Positions 16,745 through 25,742 of a stretch of DNA of 64,000 nt are shown piece after piece (position 1 is the first letter of the stretch; the number at the start of each line of letters is the position of its first letter). The position numbers and the translations under genes are program-made. This DNA comes from Streptomyces regalis. GTDB lineage: Bacteria > Actinomycetota > Actinomycetes > Streptomycetales > Streptomycetaceae. Under the pieces are notes generated by a model. That model saw only the letters and a list, made by a program, of their open reading frames with translations. It made no database searches and was not told the origin of the DNA. The stretch lies in assembly GCF_001509475.1 (NCBI RefSeq), contig NZ_LLZG01000254.1:29649-93648 (forward strand), written 5' to 3'.

Positions 16745-18142
16745 TCATGGACGCACGACGACGGTCCATCCGGGGTTGTAGGTGTCCGGCACCGGAAAAC
16801 GTTGCCAGTCGCGCGCCCAGTGCGGTGGGTTCCGCTCGCGCAGGACCAGCGCACTGGGGTGCGCCGGGGGGTCCGTCTCCGTGGCAGAGCAGCCGGCGGT
16901 GTGGGCGATGGGAATCGTCGAAGTGTTCCCTGCGAGGACACACGGCGGGTGCACCCCGTGCTCGCGTAGCACGGAGGCGATCCGGTCCCAGTCTCCGCGG
17001 GCCCGCTGCTGGATGCCCGCATGGGTGTGGACGAGCCCGATCTGGATGCCCCAGTGCCCGAGGAGTGTCAGGGCGAGGACCGCGGCTGTCGGCCGCGAAC
17101 GGCGGGTGCGGGTCCGGTGGACGACGGCGAGGAGCCCGACAGCGGCTGGGAGCGCCAGCAGGGCGTAGGCCGGCAGCAGGAACCGCGGCGCGGCGTAGGG
17201 GACGAGGAAGAGATATGGCGCCGCCGTGGCCGCCGCCACCGCCACGGACAGCCACAGCGGTGCAGTGGACCGGCGCGCCCGGCGTTCCGCCCACAGTCCC
17301 AGGCCGACCAGCAGCGGTAGCAGCATCCACCACTCCGTCACGGGCAGCTGTACGCTGTCGCCCGTACAGGGACGGCACAGCAGCGGGCCGTCCAGCGCGG
17401 TGAGATGGGCACCCAGGGAGAAGACGGCCCGCAGGCCGCCCTGGACCTCGTCGGCCTCCGCGAGCCGGTTCCGCACACCGCCGAACCGCACCTCGGCCTC
17501 GACGACCCAGGGCAGCGCACCCGACACGAGTCCGGCCGCCACGGCCGACAGACGCCCCCTCAGGCGGCCGTGGCCGCGCAGTGCGGGCATCAGTACGGCG
17601 GCCAGGAACAGCGGCACGGCGACGGCCACACCGTCGTTGGGCCGCATCAGGGTCACCACCGCCAGGCCGGCCGCGACACCCGCGTACCGGGGGCGCGGCG
17701 CGAGGAAACAGCCCACCGCGGCGGTGGCACCCATCGCGGTGTAGTGGTTCGGCATCGCGGAACCGGCGTAGAACAGAGTGATCCACAGGCTGCCGTACAG
17801 CCCGGCCGCCACCCACACCGCCGCCGGGCGGTGCACGATGCGCAGCCAGGGCCTGAATCCCAGCCAGAGCGCACCGCCGGCCAGCAGGAGCAGCCACACC
17901 CTGAGCAGCACCGTCGAGTCGCTCCAGGAGGCGATCGGAGCAAGCAGCAGGGGGACCCCACGGGTACGCGGGGCGCTGAACGGGGTTGCGGGACCGTACG
18001 ATCCGAAGCGGCTGGCGTACACGATCTCGTCCCATCCGAGCGGCAGTGTGAGCGGTACGAGGACGGCCGACAGCAGACAGAACCCGGCGGCCACGATCCA
18101 CAGCATCCGCTGTGCCGAGGCCGCTGGGCGATCCGCGTTCAT
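16745..18142 (-). CDS. Polytopic membrane protein, GT-C glycosyltransferase-like
   Basis: A 465-residue integral membrane protein with about ten hydrophobic segments. An acidic loop after the first one (LGWDEIVYASRF, near residue 35) resembles the first extracytoplasmic Asp motif of GT-C fold mannosyl/arabinosyltransferases, and the C-terminal 90 residues form a soluble domain (DWDRIASVLREHGVHPPCVLAGNTS). The ATG start overlaps the stop of the upstream glycosyltransferase gene in an ATGA, so the two are translationally coupled. Likely role: transfer of a sugar from a polyprenyl carrier outside the membrane. Substrate unknown. Confidence 0.7.
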   Translation of the reverse strand: MNADRPAASAQRMLWIVAAGFCLLSAVLVPLTLPLGWDEIVYASRFGSYGPATPFSAPRTRGVPLLLAPIASWSDSTVLLRVWLLLLAGGALWLGFRPWLRIVHRPAAVWVAAGLYGSLWITLFYAGSAMPNHYTAMGATAAVGCFLAPRPRYAGVAAGLAVVTLMRPNDGVAVAVPLFLAAVLMPALRGHGRLRGRLSAVAAGLVSGALPWVVEAEVRFGGVRNRLAEADEVQGGLRAVFSLGAHLTALDGPLLCRPCTGDSVQLPVTEWWMLLPLLVGLGLWAERRARRSTAPLWLSVAVAAATAAPYLFLVPYAAPRFLLPAYALLALPAAVGLLAVVHRTRTRRSRPTAAVLALTLLGHWGIQIGLVHTHAGIQQRARGDWDRIASVLREHGVHPPCVLAGNTSTIPIAHTAGCSATETDPPAHPSALVLRERNPPHWARDWQRFPVPDTYNPGWTVVVRP

Positions 18143-19416
18143 CCGACCCACCCCAGCTTGCGCCGCCCGCGGCGCACCGCTCCGCGGGCGAGGATGCCTG
18201 CCGTGGCGGCGAGCACGGTGGCACGGTCGCGCCAGTCGGCCGGGCCGGGTGGTGGAGGAGCGGACCGCCCGGCCCGCTCCTGCACCAGTGTGCTGAACAG
18301 GCGCTCGTAGCGGTCGGCGATGCCATCCGGGGTGAATCGTTTCGCCGCGTTGGCTAGGGCGGCCCTGCCCATCTCCGCACGCAGTCCGTCGTCCCGCATC
18401 AGTGCCAGCAGCGCGTCGGCCACGCCCCGGGTGCTGTCGCGCGGGACGAGGCAGCCGTCCACACCGTGGCGGATGATCTCGCCGGGCCCGTGCGGGCAGG
18501 CGGTGCTCACCACGGGCAGGCCGCAGCGCATGGCCTCCACGATCGTCATTCCGAACGACTCGTGCGCGGAGGTCACCGCGGCGATGGAGCCCTTGACCCA
18601 CTCGGCCTCGATGGGCGTGACCGAACCCATCAGGAAGACCCGGTCACCCAGCCCGTGGTGGGCTATCCGGTCGGCTATCCGGGCGCGCTCCGGGCCGTCC
18701 CCGTAGATGCGCAGGGACCAGTCGGGGCAGGCCGCGCCGGCCAGGGCGAACGCGTCGACCAGCATCTCGTATCGCTTGACGCGGGCCAGCCGTCCCGCCG
18801 CGACGACGACCTTGGCCGCCGCGTCGGCCGGCGGCACCGAGGGTTTGGGAACGCTGTTGGGGATGGCCAGCACCATGGTGCGCGGCAGCCGCATGCCGCG
18901 CCGGTGGTCGCGCGCGTCGGCCTCGGTCATGGTGACCAGCGCGTCGAGACCGCCGTACCAGCGCTGGAGTTCCGTCCGCAGTCGGTGCGGGTGGTTGTCG
19001 TGGGTGAGGTGCTCCTGGCCGACGCGTACGGCATGTCGTGGCCCGAACCGGGCCAGCAGCGCGTTGAGTCCGGCCCTGGTGCCCACGACGACGTCGGCGT
19101 CCGTCTCCCGCAGCCAGTCGATGACCCGCTGCTCGGCGAGCCGGTGGTACTGGTGCGAGCGGCTGTCCCCCTTCGGGAAGACCTCTCCTGCCCGCCGGGC
19201 GAGAGGGTCCGCCGCGTCCGCGGATCCCTCGCGCCGGTCCACCAGGGCCCGCAGCGGTACCTCCGGCGACCGCCCCAGGTGTGGTTTCTCGCGGTGCCGG
19301 AAGACCGACACGAGTTCCACCTGATGTCGCCCGGCGAGCGTGTCGGCGAGTGTCATGGTCGTCCGTACGGTGCCGCCCATCGCGTAGGCGTTGTGCAGCA
19401 GGAAGGCGATGCGCAC
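18139..19416 (-). CDS. GT4-family glycosyltransferase
   Basis: A 425-residue GT-B fold retaining glycosyltransferase. The N-terminal domain begins MRIAFLLHNAYAMGGTVRTT, where GGT is the acceptor-side Gly loop. The C-terminal nucleotide-sugar domain begins near VVVAAGRLARVKRYEMLVDAF and carries LRIYGDGPER and the EX7E motif ESFGMTIVE. Gly-Pro-Gly-Glu-Ile-Ile (GPGEII) follows, as in many exopolysaccharide or wall-teichoic glycosyltransferases. It forms a two-gene operon with the membrane protein through a 4-bp ATGA overlap. No polymer biosynthesis genes lie nearby, so the acceptor is unknown. Confidence 0.88.
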   Translation of the reverse strand: MRIAFLLHNAYAMGGTVRTTMTLADTLAGRHQVELVSVFRHREKPHLGRSPEVPLRALVDRREGSADAADPLARRAGEVFPKGDSRSHQYHRLAEQRVIDWLRETDADVVVGTRAGLNALLARFGPRHAVRVGQEHLTHDNHPHRLRTELQRWYGGLDALVTMTEADARDHRRGMRLPRTMVLAIPNSVPKPSVPPADAAAKVVVAAGRLARVKRYEMLVDAFALAGAACPDWSLRIYGDGPERARIADRIAHHGLGDRVFLMGSVTPIEAEWVKGSIAAVTSAHESFGMTIVEAMRCGLPVVSTACPHGPGEIIRHGVDGCLVPRDSTRGVADALLALMRDDGLRAEMGRAALANAAKRFTPDGIADRYERLFSTLVQERAGRSAPPPPGPADWRDRATVLAATAGILARGAVRRGRRKLGWVG

Positions 19417-19515
19417 GTGCCGCGTCCCCCGGTTTCCTTGTGATGTGGCTGGTCAGTGTCACTGTGTTCGCCTTCGGCGAGGCGACCGCACCCGTGCCGG
19501 CGAGAGCCGGCGGAG

Positions 19516-19644
19516 CTACGGGCGGGCCCTGCCGCCCGCGTTCTGCGAAGGCCCCGCGAGGACCGACAGCGCCAGGGTCGTGACGACCGAGCCGACGGTG
19601 ATCTTGCGGGTGCGGCGTCGCTGCGGGATCCGGCCTTGCTGCAC
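19516..19644 (-). pseudogene. Short secreted-protein frame, possible remnant of a RIP-like gene
   Basis: A GTG at 19644 opens 42 codons that encode a typical signal peptide: basic RRRTRK, then ITVGSVVTTLALSVLAG, then a small-residue region, and stop. It sits behind copy B of the element found upstream of the RIP gene, at nearly the same offset. The short length and the shared upstream element suggest that a related gene lost its mature domain. It could instead be a small secreted peptide. Confidence 0.4.
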
Positions 19645-19701
19645 CGACGCTCGCAACCGGAACGTTGTTTGGCACGTCCCTTTTGCCAGGTCAGACAATT
19701 C
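19643..19701 (-). repeat. 59-bp upstream element, copy B
   Basis: Second copy of the element at 15988-16046, in the same orientation and 3.66 kb away. Conservation covers the whole 59 bp but stops at both edges, with the downstream start codon just beyond, so it is more likely a conserved promoter-operator than part of a long duplication. Confidence 0.65.
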
Positions 19702-20083
19702 GGTGGGCGGTTGCGGACTGGCCGGCGTCAGAGGCTTCTGCCTCTGCCGGGACGCCCCTGGAGATTGCTTGCCCGGTGCCCGCGTACGGTTCTCGGCTCC
19801 GGCGACCAGGCGGCCGCCGTCGCCTCACGCTCTGGGACGGCGCTGAAGGCCAAGGCCGTACGACACCGGACCCGGCGCTGAGGACTTCGGCGAGGCGGGA
19901 TCACGCCGGCCGTCGGCGGTGGGTCGCGGGCGAGGGGGACTGTTTGACGGTGGGATGGTGGGAGGGACAACTCCCGGGCCCTTGACGATCGACCCGTCGC
20001 TGCCCCGGTCCGGACTTCCCCCTCGGCCGGGGCAGCAGCCCGCCCTGATCAACGGGTCGAGAAATCCGGCGGGAGAGCGGTCA
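19702..20083. other. Intergenic region without recognised genes
   Basis: About 380 bp of GC-rich sequence between the short secreted frame and the possible lipoprotein remnant. Open frames cross it on both strands but show no ribosome site, domain or repeat that I recognise. Confidence 0.4.
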
Positions 20084-20318
20084 ATGAAGATCCGGAATGT
20101 CGGCCGCCGCCGAACGGCCGTGCTGACATCGGCCCTGTCCCTCGCGCTGATCCCCTCTCCACGGCATGTCGCAGACCGAGAAGTGGGAGGTGGGCAGGAC
20201 CGCCGGCGCCACCACCACGTCAGCGGAAGCAGCAAGGAAGGCAGGCGGGTACTGGTTCGCGCCGTACTGGCGCGAGTCCCGGGGCTGGATCGCACTGCTG
20301 ACCCGGCCACTTTCATGA
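20084..20318 (+). pseudogene. Frameshifted small lipoprotein or secreted protein
   Basis: An ATG at 20084 follows GGGAGAG and starts a signal peptide (MKIRNVGRRRTAVLTSALSL). In the next frame the sequence would read a lipobox LSTAC at the expected place, followed after another shift by MSQTEKWEVGRTAGATT and YWFAPYWRESRGWIALL before TGA at 20316. The parts look like one small exported protein broken by indels. Function not recognised. Confidence 0.35.
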
Positions 20319-20331
20319 TCCACCGAGCCGG

Positions 20332-23300
20332 TCAGGGGCAGACCCGCCTGTACGGCCGGTCCGGAACATAGGTGCGCCACTGCGCCCGGGTCAGCTCCGC
20401 GTTCCCGGCACGGGAGCAGACGAGGGACACCGCTCGGTCAGGATCCACGACGTACCGCTGGAGCGGGACGTGCTCGCCGCCCGCGTACAGCATGGTGCTG
20501 TCCGGGCTGAAGGCGAGCGTGTCGACGCTCTCACCGGAGGTGGGCAGAGAAGGACCGAGAGGTTGCTGGGTCGAGATGTCCCAGAGTTGGACGGTGCCCG
20601 CGTCGCCGCCCACGGCGAGCGTGCTGCCGTCCGGACTGAATGCGAGGGCCGTGATCGTCTCGGCTGAGTCGGAGGACGGATCGACGGGCGCCAGAAAGAC
20701 GTTCCTCAGGATGCCCGCTCGGTGCCGGAGGGCGCCGTCCCAGAGGGCCACCCGCCCTGTCCCGTCGCCGGCCGCCAGTCCGGAGCCGTCGGGAGCGAAG
20801 GCGATCGCTGCGATGTCGTCGTGCTGGACGAGGTCATGGGCGTGGGACCGGCCTGCTCGGACGACGCGGTTGTCGGTCACGAGGAGCCCGCCGTCTCGGC
20901 TGACGGCCAGATGACGGCCGGCCGGGCCGGGGAGGAGCGACGCCCTCCGCCGCTGCGTGGTGTCCCATGTCTCGTTGAAGTAGCCGTCGTCGGTCAGACG
21001 TGCGGTGAGGAGCGTACGACCGCCCGGTCCCAGGGCGATCGCGTCCGGCGGCATCGCGGACGCCGTCGCCAGGTCCACAGTGGTCTTCGCCCGTCCGGCG
21101 GCCACGTCCCACACCGTCAGACGCTGAGGCACCGTGTCCCAGCCGGCGGCGGAGACTCCGTACGCGAACACGCCGCCGTCGGGGCTGAAGGACAGCAAGG
21201 GCTTGGTGACGTCCGCGGGGACCGTCGGTATGCCGGTGCGGAAGACGGGATGAGACGGGTCCGGCAGGGTGCGCAGCAGACGGCCGTCGCGTGTGCTCCG
21301 CAGCCGGAAGACGTAGCGGTCACCGATAGGTTCGGCGGTGGCGAGCGTCCTGCCGTCGGGGCTGAGCCGGACCCCGGTGAGCGGACTCTTGCGCCAGGTG
21401 CGGGTGAGCGTCGTGGTGAGGTCGAGGGTGTGGACCGTGCCCCCTTCGAGGTACCGCAGCAGGGGCCGCGAGGAGTCCCAGGCGAGACCGGAGAGCGACT
21501 CGTTGTCCAGGGAGTGCCGGAAAACGGGGGCGCCGCCCTGGGACAGACGCCACACTCTGATCTCCTGGCCGCCGCCGGTTGCCAGAAACGAGCCGTCCGC
21601 GCTCACGACGGCCGAAAGGGCACCCGGGTGGGCGACGTCGGCGAGCTCTCGTCCCGACGTGGTGTCCCATACACGCACCCGGTCCCCGGCGAGAGCGAGG
21701 AGCCGGCCGCCGGTGAGGCCCAGGAGGGTGTCGGTGTCGTCACCACAGACGCCGCGAGCGCTCGTCCAGGCGCCGGAGCGGACGCTGCGCGCGGAGGTGT
21801 CCCAGACCTGCGGGGCCCGGCCGCGCGGGCAGACGGCCAGCAGCCGGTCGTCGTCGGCCGCTGCGTGGGTGAGCTCCCCCCTGCCGGCCGACGGGGTCCG
21901 GAAGACCAGATGGCCGTCGGTGACGGAGTAGAGCCCGGCCCGGTCGTCGTCCGGTCTCCTCACCAGGTAGTTGCGGCCACTCGCCCCGAAGCGCACGGTG
22001 TCCCTGAACGGCAGGAGATCCCCGATCCAGCGCCTCGTTCGGGTGTCCCACAGCCGCTGGGTCCTGTCAGCGGTCTGGATGACGAGCACCCGGCCGCCCG
22101 GAGCCGCGGCGAGCACCGCCCCGTGAGGTACCGGCCCCGAGGTGATACGGCGGTGGGTGCCTACATCCCACGTTCGCCAGGTGCCGTCGCTGATGCTGAG
22201 CAGAGTGCGCCCGGAGACGTCGAGGTACCGCTCCGGTGTGTCACCGGGCGCCGGGTCGGTGAAGTTGTCCAGTTCGGGCTGGGCCAGCGCGCCCAGCAGG
22301 GCTCGGCGGGATTCCGGAAGCGGAGAGATGCGCCATGCGGCGACGCCGAGCAGCATCGCGGTGCGTGGGTCGGTGGTACGCAGCGCGTCGGCGACCGCGG
22401 CCACCCGGCGGGCCGCCGTGTCGGTGGTCTGCTTCTCGCTGTCCTGACGCAGTCGCACGGCGGTCAGGCCGACGACCAGGGCCACCGCCAGCACGGCGCA
22501 GAGCGAGGCCGTGAGCGTGCGGCTCCGGCGCCGGGCCCGGGTGGCGGCCCGCTCCTCCGCCGCCCGCTGCTCCGCCGCGGTGATGAGGAAGGCCGACTCC
22601 TCGGACGTCAGACCGTCGTAGCCGCGGTCCTCGCCCGCGAACAGTTCCTCGGCCCGCGCCAGGCGGGTGCCCCGGTAGAGCGTGCCCGGGTCGCGGTCGT
22701 GCTCCAGCCAGGTGCGGGCGGCGTCGGTCAGCTGCCGGTGGTGGCGCAGCCGCTCCCGGTCCGCGTCGATCCACTCGCGCAGCCGCGGCCAGCAGGTGAT
22801 GAGCGCCTCGTGGGCGAGCTGCACTCCGTCGTCGTCGGTGGTCAGCAGCCGCGCCTGGGCCAGCCGCCCGACGACGGCTCGCACTTCGGGGTCCTCCCAC
22901 CCGGCCATTTCCTCCCAGCTGAGCGGGCGGCGCGTGTCGGCGTTGCCCTGGCCGGGCTCGACCATCCGCAGGAGCAGGTGCCGGGCGGCGTGCGCCTGCG
23001 CCGGTGAGAGTTCCCCGTACGCCTCCTCGGCACTGGCCGCGATCGCGCCGCGTACCCCGCCGGCCGCTTCATACGCGGCCAGGGTCAGCATCCGTCCCTT
23101 GCGCCGCCGCCAGGTCTCCAACAGGGCGTGGGACAGCATCGGCAGTCCGCCGGGCTCGTCGAGCACGTCCTCGACGATCCGCGCGGTCAGTGTCCGCTCC
23201 ACGATGAGCCCGGCCGCCTGCGCGGGACCGACCACCGCCTCGCGCAGCTCGTCGGCGGTCATCGGCCTGACCAGGAGCCCGCTCGCGTGCAGCGCCTCCG

Positions 23301-24063
23301 CCAGTCGCGGGTGCTCGGCGCACCGCGCATAGAAGTCGGACCGTACGGCGATGAGCACCCGCAGTCGGCTGCCCGGGTCACGCGCGGCGAGCAGAAGGTC
23401 GAGGAAGCGGTCACGCTCGGCGCGCTCGCGGCAGAGGGTGAAGACCTCCTCGAACTGATCGACCACCACCCAGCTCTCCGGTTCGTCGGCCTCGGGCGTC
23501 AGCAGATGGCCGTAGGTGGTGGCGGGCCGGGCTCCCGGAGTGAGGATCCGAAGGACCGCCGTACGCCCCTGCTCCGCGATCTTCTCCCGCAGCAGGGGAA
23601 TCAGACCGGCCCGCAGCAGGGAGGATTTGCCGCTGCCGGACGCCCCGAACACCACGGCGAACGGGGACCCGGACCCCAGCTCGCTCAGCTCGTCGATCAG
23701 CCGGTCCCGGCCGAAGAACAGCTCACGGTCGTCCGGCTCGAAACGCGCGAGGCCACGGTAGGGAGGGGCGGCGTCGGCATCCTCCTGCCTCTCCTCCCCG
23801 GCCAGCGCCTCGGCCTCCGCCCACCGTGCCTCCCAGGGAACGGGGTCGGCGCCGCATGCCTGGACGTACGCCTGGAGCACGGCCAGCGACGGCAGCCGCT
23901 CGCCGCTCGCCGCTTTCGCCAGGGTCGTCACCGAGAAGCCGGCCTTCTTCGCCATGGCCCGGTACGACACGCCACCCGCCGAGCGGCGCAGCTCCCGAAG
24001 ATCGTGGGCGAGTCGCTGCACGGGACCGGTCGCCGGGTCGACCGGTAGTTCGGGGCGCCCCAT
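20332..24063 (-). CDS. HTH-nSTAND NTPase-WD40 repeat protein
   Basis: A 1243-residue multidomain protein. Residues 12-72 form a Cro/C1-type helix-turn-helix (VSYRAMAKKAGFSVTTLAKAA). A novel-STAND NTPase domain starts with PYRGLARFEPDDRELFFGR (101-119), Walker A GASGSGKSS (140-148), and Walker B WVVVDQFEEV (198-207). A winged-helix/helical part contains LAHEALITCWPRL. A single membrane segment lies near residue 520 (LCAVLAVALVVGLTAV). The C-terminal half is a WD40-like beta-propeller region (repeated LAFSPDGSTLAVGGDAGTVQLWD patterns). Such STAND proteins act as ligand-triggered signalling switches; many Streptomyces carry paralogues of unknown role. The start follows an AGAGG site. Confidence 0.88.
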   Translation of the reverse strand: MGRPELPVDPATGPVQRLAHDLRELRRSAGGVSYRAMAKKAGFSVTTLAKAASGERLPSLAVLQAYVQACGADPVPWEARWAEAEALAGEERQEDADAAPPYRGLARFEPDDRELFFGRDRLIDELSELGSGSPFAVVFGASGSGKSSLLRAGLIPLLREKIAEQGRTAVLRILTPGARPATTYGHLLTPEADEPESWVVVDQFEEVFTLCRERAERDRFLDLLLAARDPGSRLRVLIAVRSDFYARCAEHPRLAEALHASGLLVRPMTADELREAVVGPAQAAGLIVERTLTARIVEDVLDEPGGLPMLSHALLETWRRRKGRMLTLAAYEAAGGVRGAIAASAEEAYGELSPAQAHAARHLLLRMVEPGQGNADTRRPLSWEEMAGWEDPEVRAVVGRLAQARLLTTDDDGVQLAHEALITCWPRLREWIDADRERLRHHRQLTDAARTWLEHDRDPGTLYRGTRLARAEELFAGEDRGYDGLTSEESAFLITAAEQRAAEERAATRARRRSRTLTASLCAVLAVALVVGLTAVRLRQDSEKQTTDTAARRVAAVADALRTTDPRTAMLLGVAAWRISPLPESRRALLGALAQPELDNFTDPAPGDTPERYLDVSGRTLLSISDGTWRTWDVGTHRRITSGPVPHGAVLAAAPGGRVLVIQTADRTQRLWDTRTRRWIGDLLPFRDTVRFGASGRNYLVRRPDDDRAGLYSVTDGHLVFRTPSAGRGELTHAAADDDRLLAVCPRGRAPQVWDTSARSVRSGAWTSARGVCGDDTDTLLGLTGGRLLALAGDRVRVWDTTSGRELADVAHPGALSAVVSADGSFLATGGGQEIRVWRLSQGGAPVFRHSLDNESLSGLAWDSSRPLLRYLEGGTVHTLDLTTTLTRTWRKSPLTGVRLSPDGRTLATAEPIGDRYVFRLRSTRDGRLLRTLPDPSHPVFRTGIPTVPADVTKPLLSFSPDGGVFAYGVSAAGWDTVPQRLTVWDVAAGRAKTTVDLATASAMPPDAIALGPGGRTLLTARLTDDGYFNETWDTTQRRRASLLPGPAGRHLAVSRDGGLLVTDNRVVRAGRSHAHDLVQHDDIAAIAFAPDGSGLAAGDGTGRVALWDGALRHRAGILRNVFLAPVDPSSDSAETITALAFSPDGSTLAVGGDAGTVQLWDISTQQPLGPSLPTSGESVDTLAFSPDSTMLYAGGEHVPLQRYVVDPDRAVSLVCSRAGNAELTRAQWRTYVPDRPYRRVCP

Positions 24064-24500
24064 GGCGAAGCCTCTTTCGCATACAAGAAGAACATGCTGA
24101 TCAGCAGCACAAGGTACTTTTCGTCCTCCTCGGGCGAGAACCCTTTCCGACTGTGATGTTCGCCGGAGAAGTTGTTCGTACCAGCGGTGCTGAGTTTGTT
24201 TTCCCTGATGAGAGGAGGGATGGCTGACAATTCCTGGGTTGCCGGGCCCGGTCCCGCCTCGGCGCTCTCATTGCCGAGCGATCACCTGACAACCAGGAGG
24301 CCCACCAGGCCGAGGCCCTGCGCGAGCAGGTCGCCGAGGTCCTGGCCCCGCTCGGCCTCATCACCGCACCCGAACCGCTCGGCCGCCTCCAGCCTCAAAA
24401 ACGCCTAGACCGAGCTGAGCGGCATGAACGGCGCACACGACGGCGTTCGACCCAGCCATGCCCCCCGAGCCTGCGTCACGTCAATCAGGCCGCCGACACG
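24064..24500. other. Intergenic region between the nSTAND gene and the histidine kinase
   Basis: About 440 bp. The left part should hold the nSTAND promoter. The right part contains a short group II intron reverse-transcriptase-like remnant (listed separately). No other gene was recognised. Confidence 0.4.
24272..24407 (+). pseudogene. Possible remnant of a group II intron reverse transcriptase
   Basis: One frame reads AEALREQVAEVLAPLGL, which matches the conserved segment of group II intron-encoded reverse transcriptases in actinobacteria (…A.AL.EEVAEVLAPMGLRLS). What follows no longer matches. The remnant is about 40 codons, has no start of its own, and is too short for certainty. Confidence 0.35.
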
Positions 24501-25742
24501 TCACGCCCTGGCTGATGAGGCCGTCGGCAGCACCGCCGTGACCTCCCACCCCTGGGCCGTGAGGCGGGGACCGGTGCGCAGTTCGCCGCCGAGTGCGGTG
24601 ACGCGTTCGGTGAGGCCGACGAGACCGAAGCCGCCGCCCCGCGCGGCCTGCGGGAGCCAGGTGCCGCCGCGGCCGTCGTCGCGCACGGTCACCGTCAGCA
24701 CGCGGCCGTCGTGGACCAGCTCCACAGTGACCTCGGTGGCGTCGGCGGCGTGGCGGCGCACGTTGGTCAGGGCTTCCTGGACGACACGGTATGCGGCTGC
24801 CTGTACCTCGGGCGGGAGGTCGTCGGGTACGGCGGGATCACGGTGCACAACGACTTTCGGGCCGACGGGACCGCCGAAGCCCTCGACCAGGCCCAGGAGC
24901 GCCGCCAGATCACCGAGCGGACGGCTCGCGCTGCCGGCTGTGGCGCTGTCGTCCGGCGCCTCGCGCAATAGGCCGACGGTGCGCCGCATGGAGGCCAGGG
25001 CCTCGGTTGCGGAAGTTTCGATGTTCCGCAGCACGGGGCGCAGTTGGTCCGGGTCGGTGGTCATCATCTGGGCCACCTGCGCCTGGACCAGGACCCCGGT
25101 GACGTGATGGGCGACGAAGTCGTGCAGGTCGGCGGCCATCGCCAGGCGTTCACTGCGGCGGGTCCTGTTGACCATCACGCGGCGGCGGTGATCGAGGAAG
25201 CGCAGGTAGCCGCCCAGTCCGACGGTCACCATGACCGGAAACAGGAGCGCCGGCCCGAATCCTCCGGCTCCGGTGGAGTCCGTGGGAAGCCTGGCGGGCA
25301 GGGCGACGACGGCCACGCCGCACAGCCCCCCGCACGCCGCCGCCCACCACCCGGGACAGGAACGGACCGCAACCAGCAACAGGCACAGCAGGCACGCCAC
25401 TTCCCCCAGGCCGAACGCCATCTGCCAGTCGGCCAGGACAGCGACCACCGTCAACGCAACCGAGGCCCCGGCGGGTACGGCGATGCGCAGCGCAGGACTG
25501 GCCCACGCAGGCCGCCTGGCGGCGGGCCAGAGCACCGCGGCCAGGCAGAGCGGTAGCACTGCGGCGGGCTGCAGCCACGGTGTCACGCCGTATCCACCCG
25601 GCCTGTCCAATGCCGCGAGGCCCGCTTCCAGCAGGTCCGTGCCGGCCGCGAGGATCATCAGGGCCACGCCGACCGCGTGCAGCCTTCCGAGCCGACGGAC
25701 GTGCGGCGCGTCCGGTCGGTCGATCAGGTGCCAGGAGTTCAC
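24501..25742 (-). CDS. Sensor histidine kinase, NarL-partner (HPK7) type
   Basis: A 413-residue membrane kinase. Five or six hydrophobic segments fill residues 22-180. The dimerisation/phosphoacceptor helix is RLAMAADLHDFVAHHVTGVL, with His207 as phosphoacceptor. The ATPase part shows VQEALTNVRRHA (N box), DDGRGG (G1) and GFGLVGLTERV (G2). A GTG start at 25742 is the only start that gives this topology; the ribosome site is weak. Kinases of this type normally have a LuxR-family response regulator next door; none is adjacent here, so it is an orphan or has lost its partner. Confidence 0.88.
   Translation of the reverse strand: MNSWHLIDRPDAPHVRRLGRLHAVGVALMILAAGTDLLEAGLAALDRPGGYGVTPWLQPAAVLPLCLAAVLWPAARRPAWASPALRIAVPAGASVALTVVAVLADWQMAFGLGEVACLLCLLLVAVRSCPGWWAAACGGLCGVAVVALPARLPTDSTGAGGFGPALLFPVMVTVGLGGYLRFLDHRRRVMVNRTRRSERLAMAADLHDFVAHHVTGVLVQAQVAQMMTTDPDQLRPVLRNIETSATEALASMRRTVGLLREAPDDSATAGSASRPLGDLAALLGLVEGFGGPVGPKVVVHRDPAVPDDLPPEVQAAAYRVVQEALTNVRRHAADATEVTVELVHDGRVLTVTVRDDGRGGTWLPQAARGGGFGLVGLTERVTALGGELRTGPRLTAQGWEVTAVLPTASSARA

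Noticed and set aside
20722..23007. 761-codon plus-strand frame opposite the nSTAND gene
   Set aside because: It is antisense to clear WD40 repeats and has shadow-like composition.
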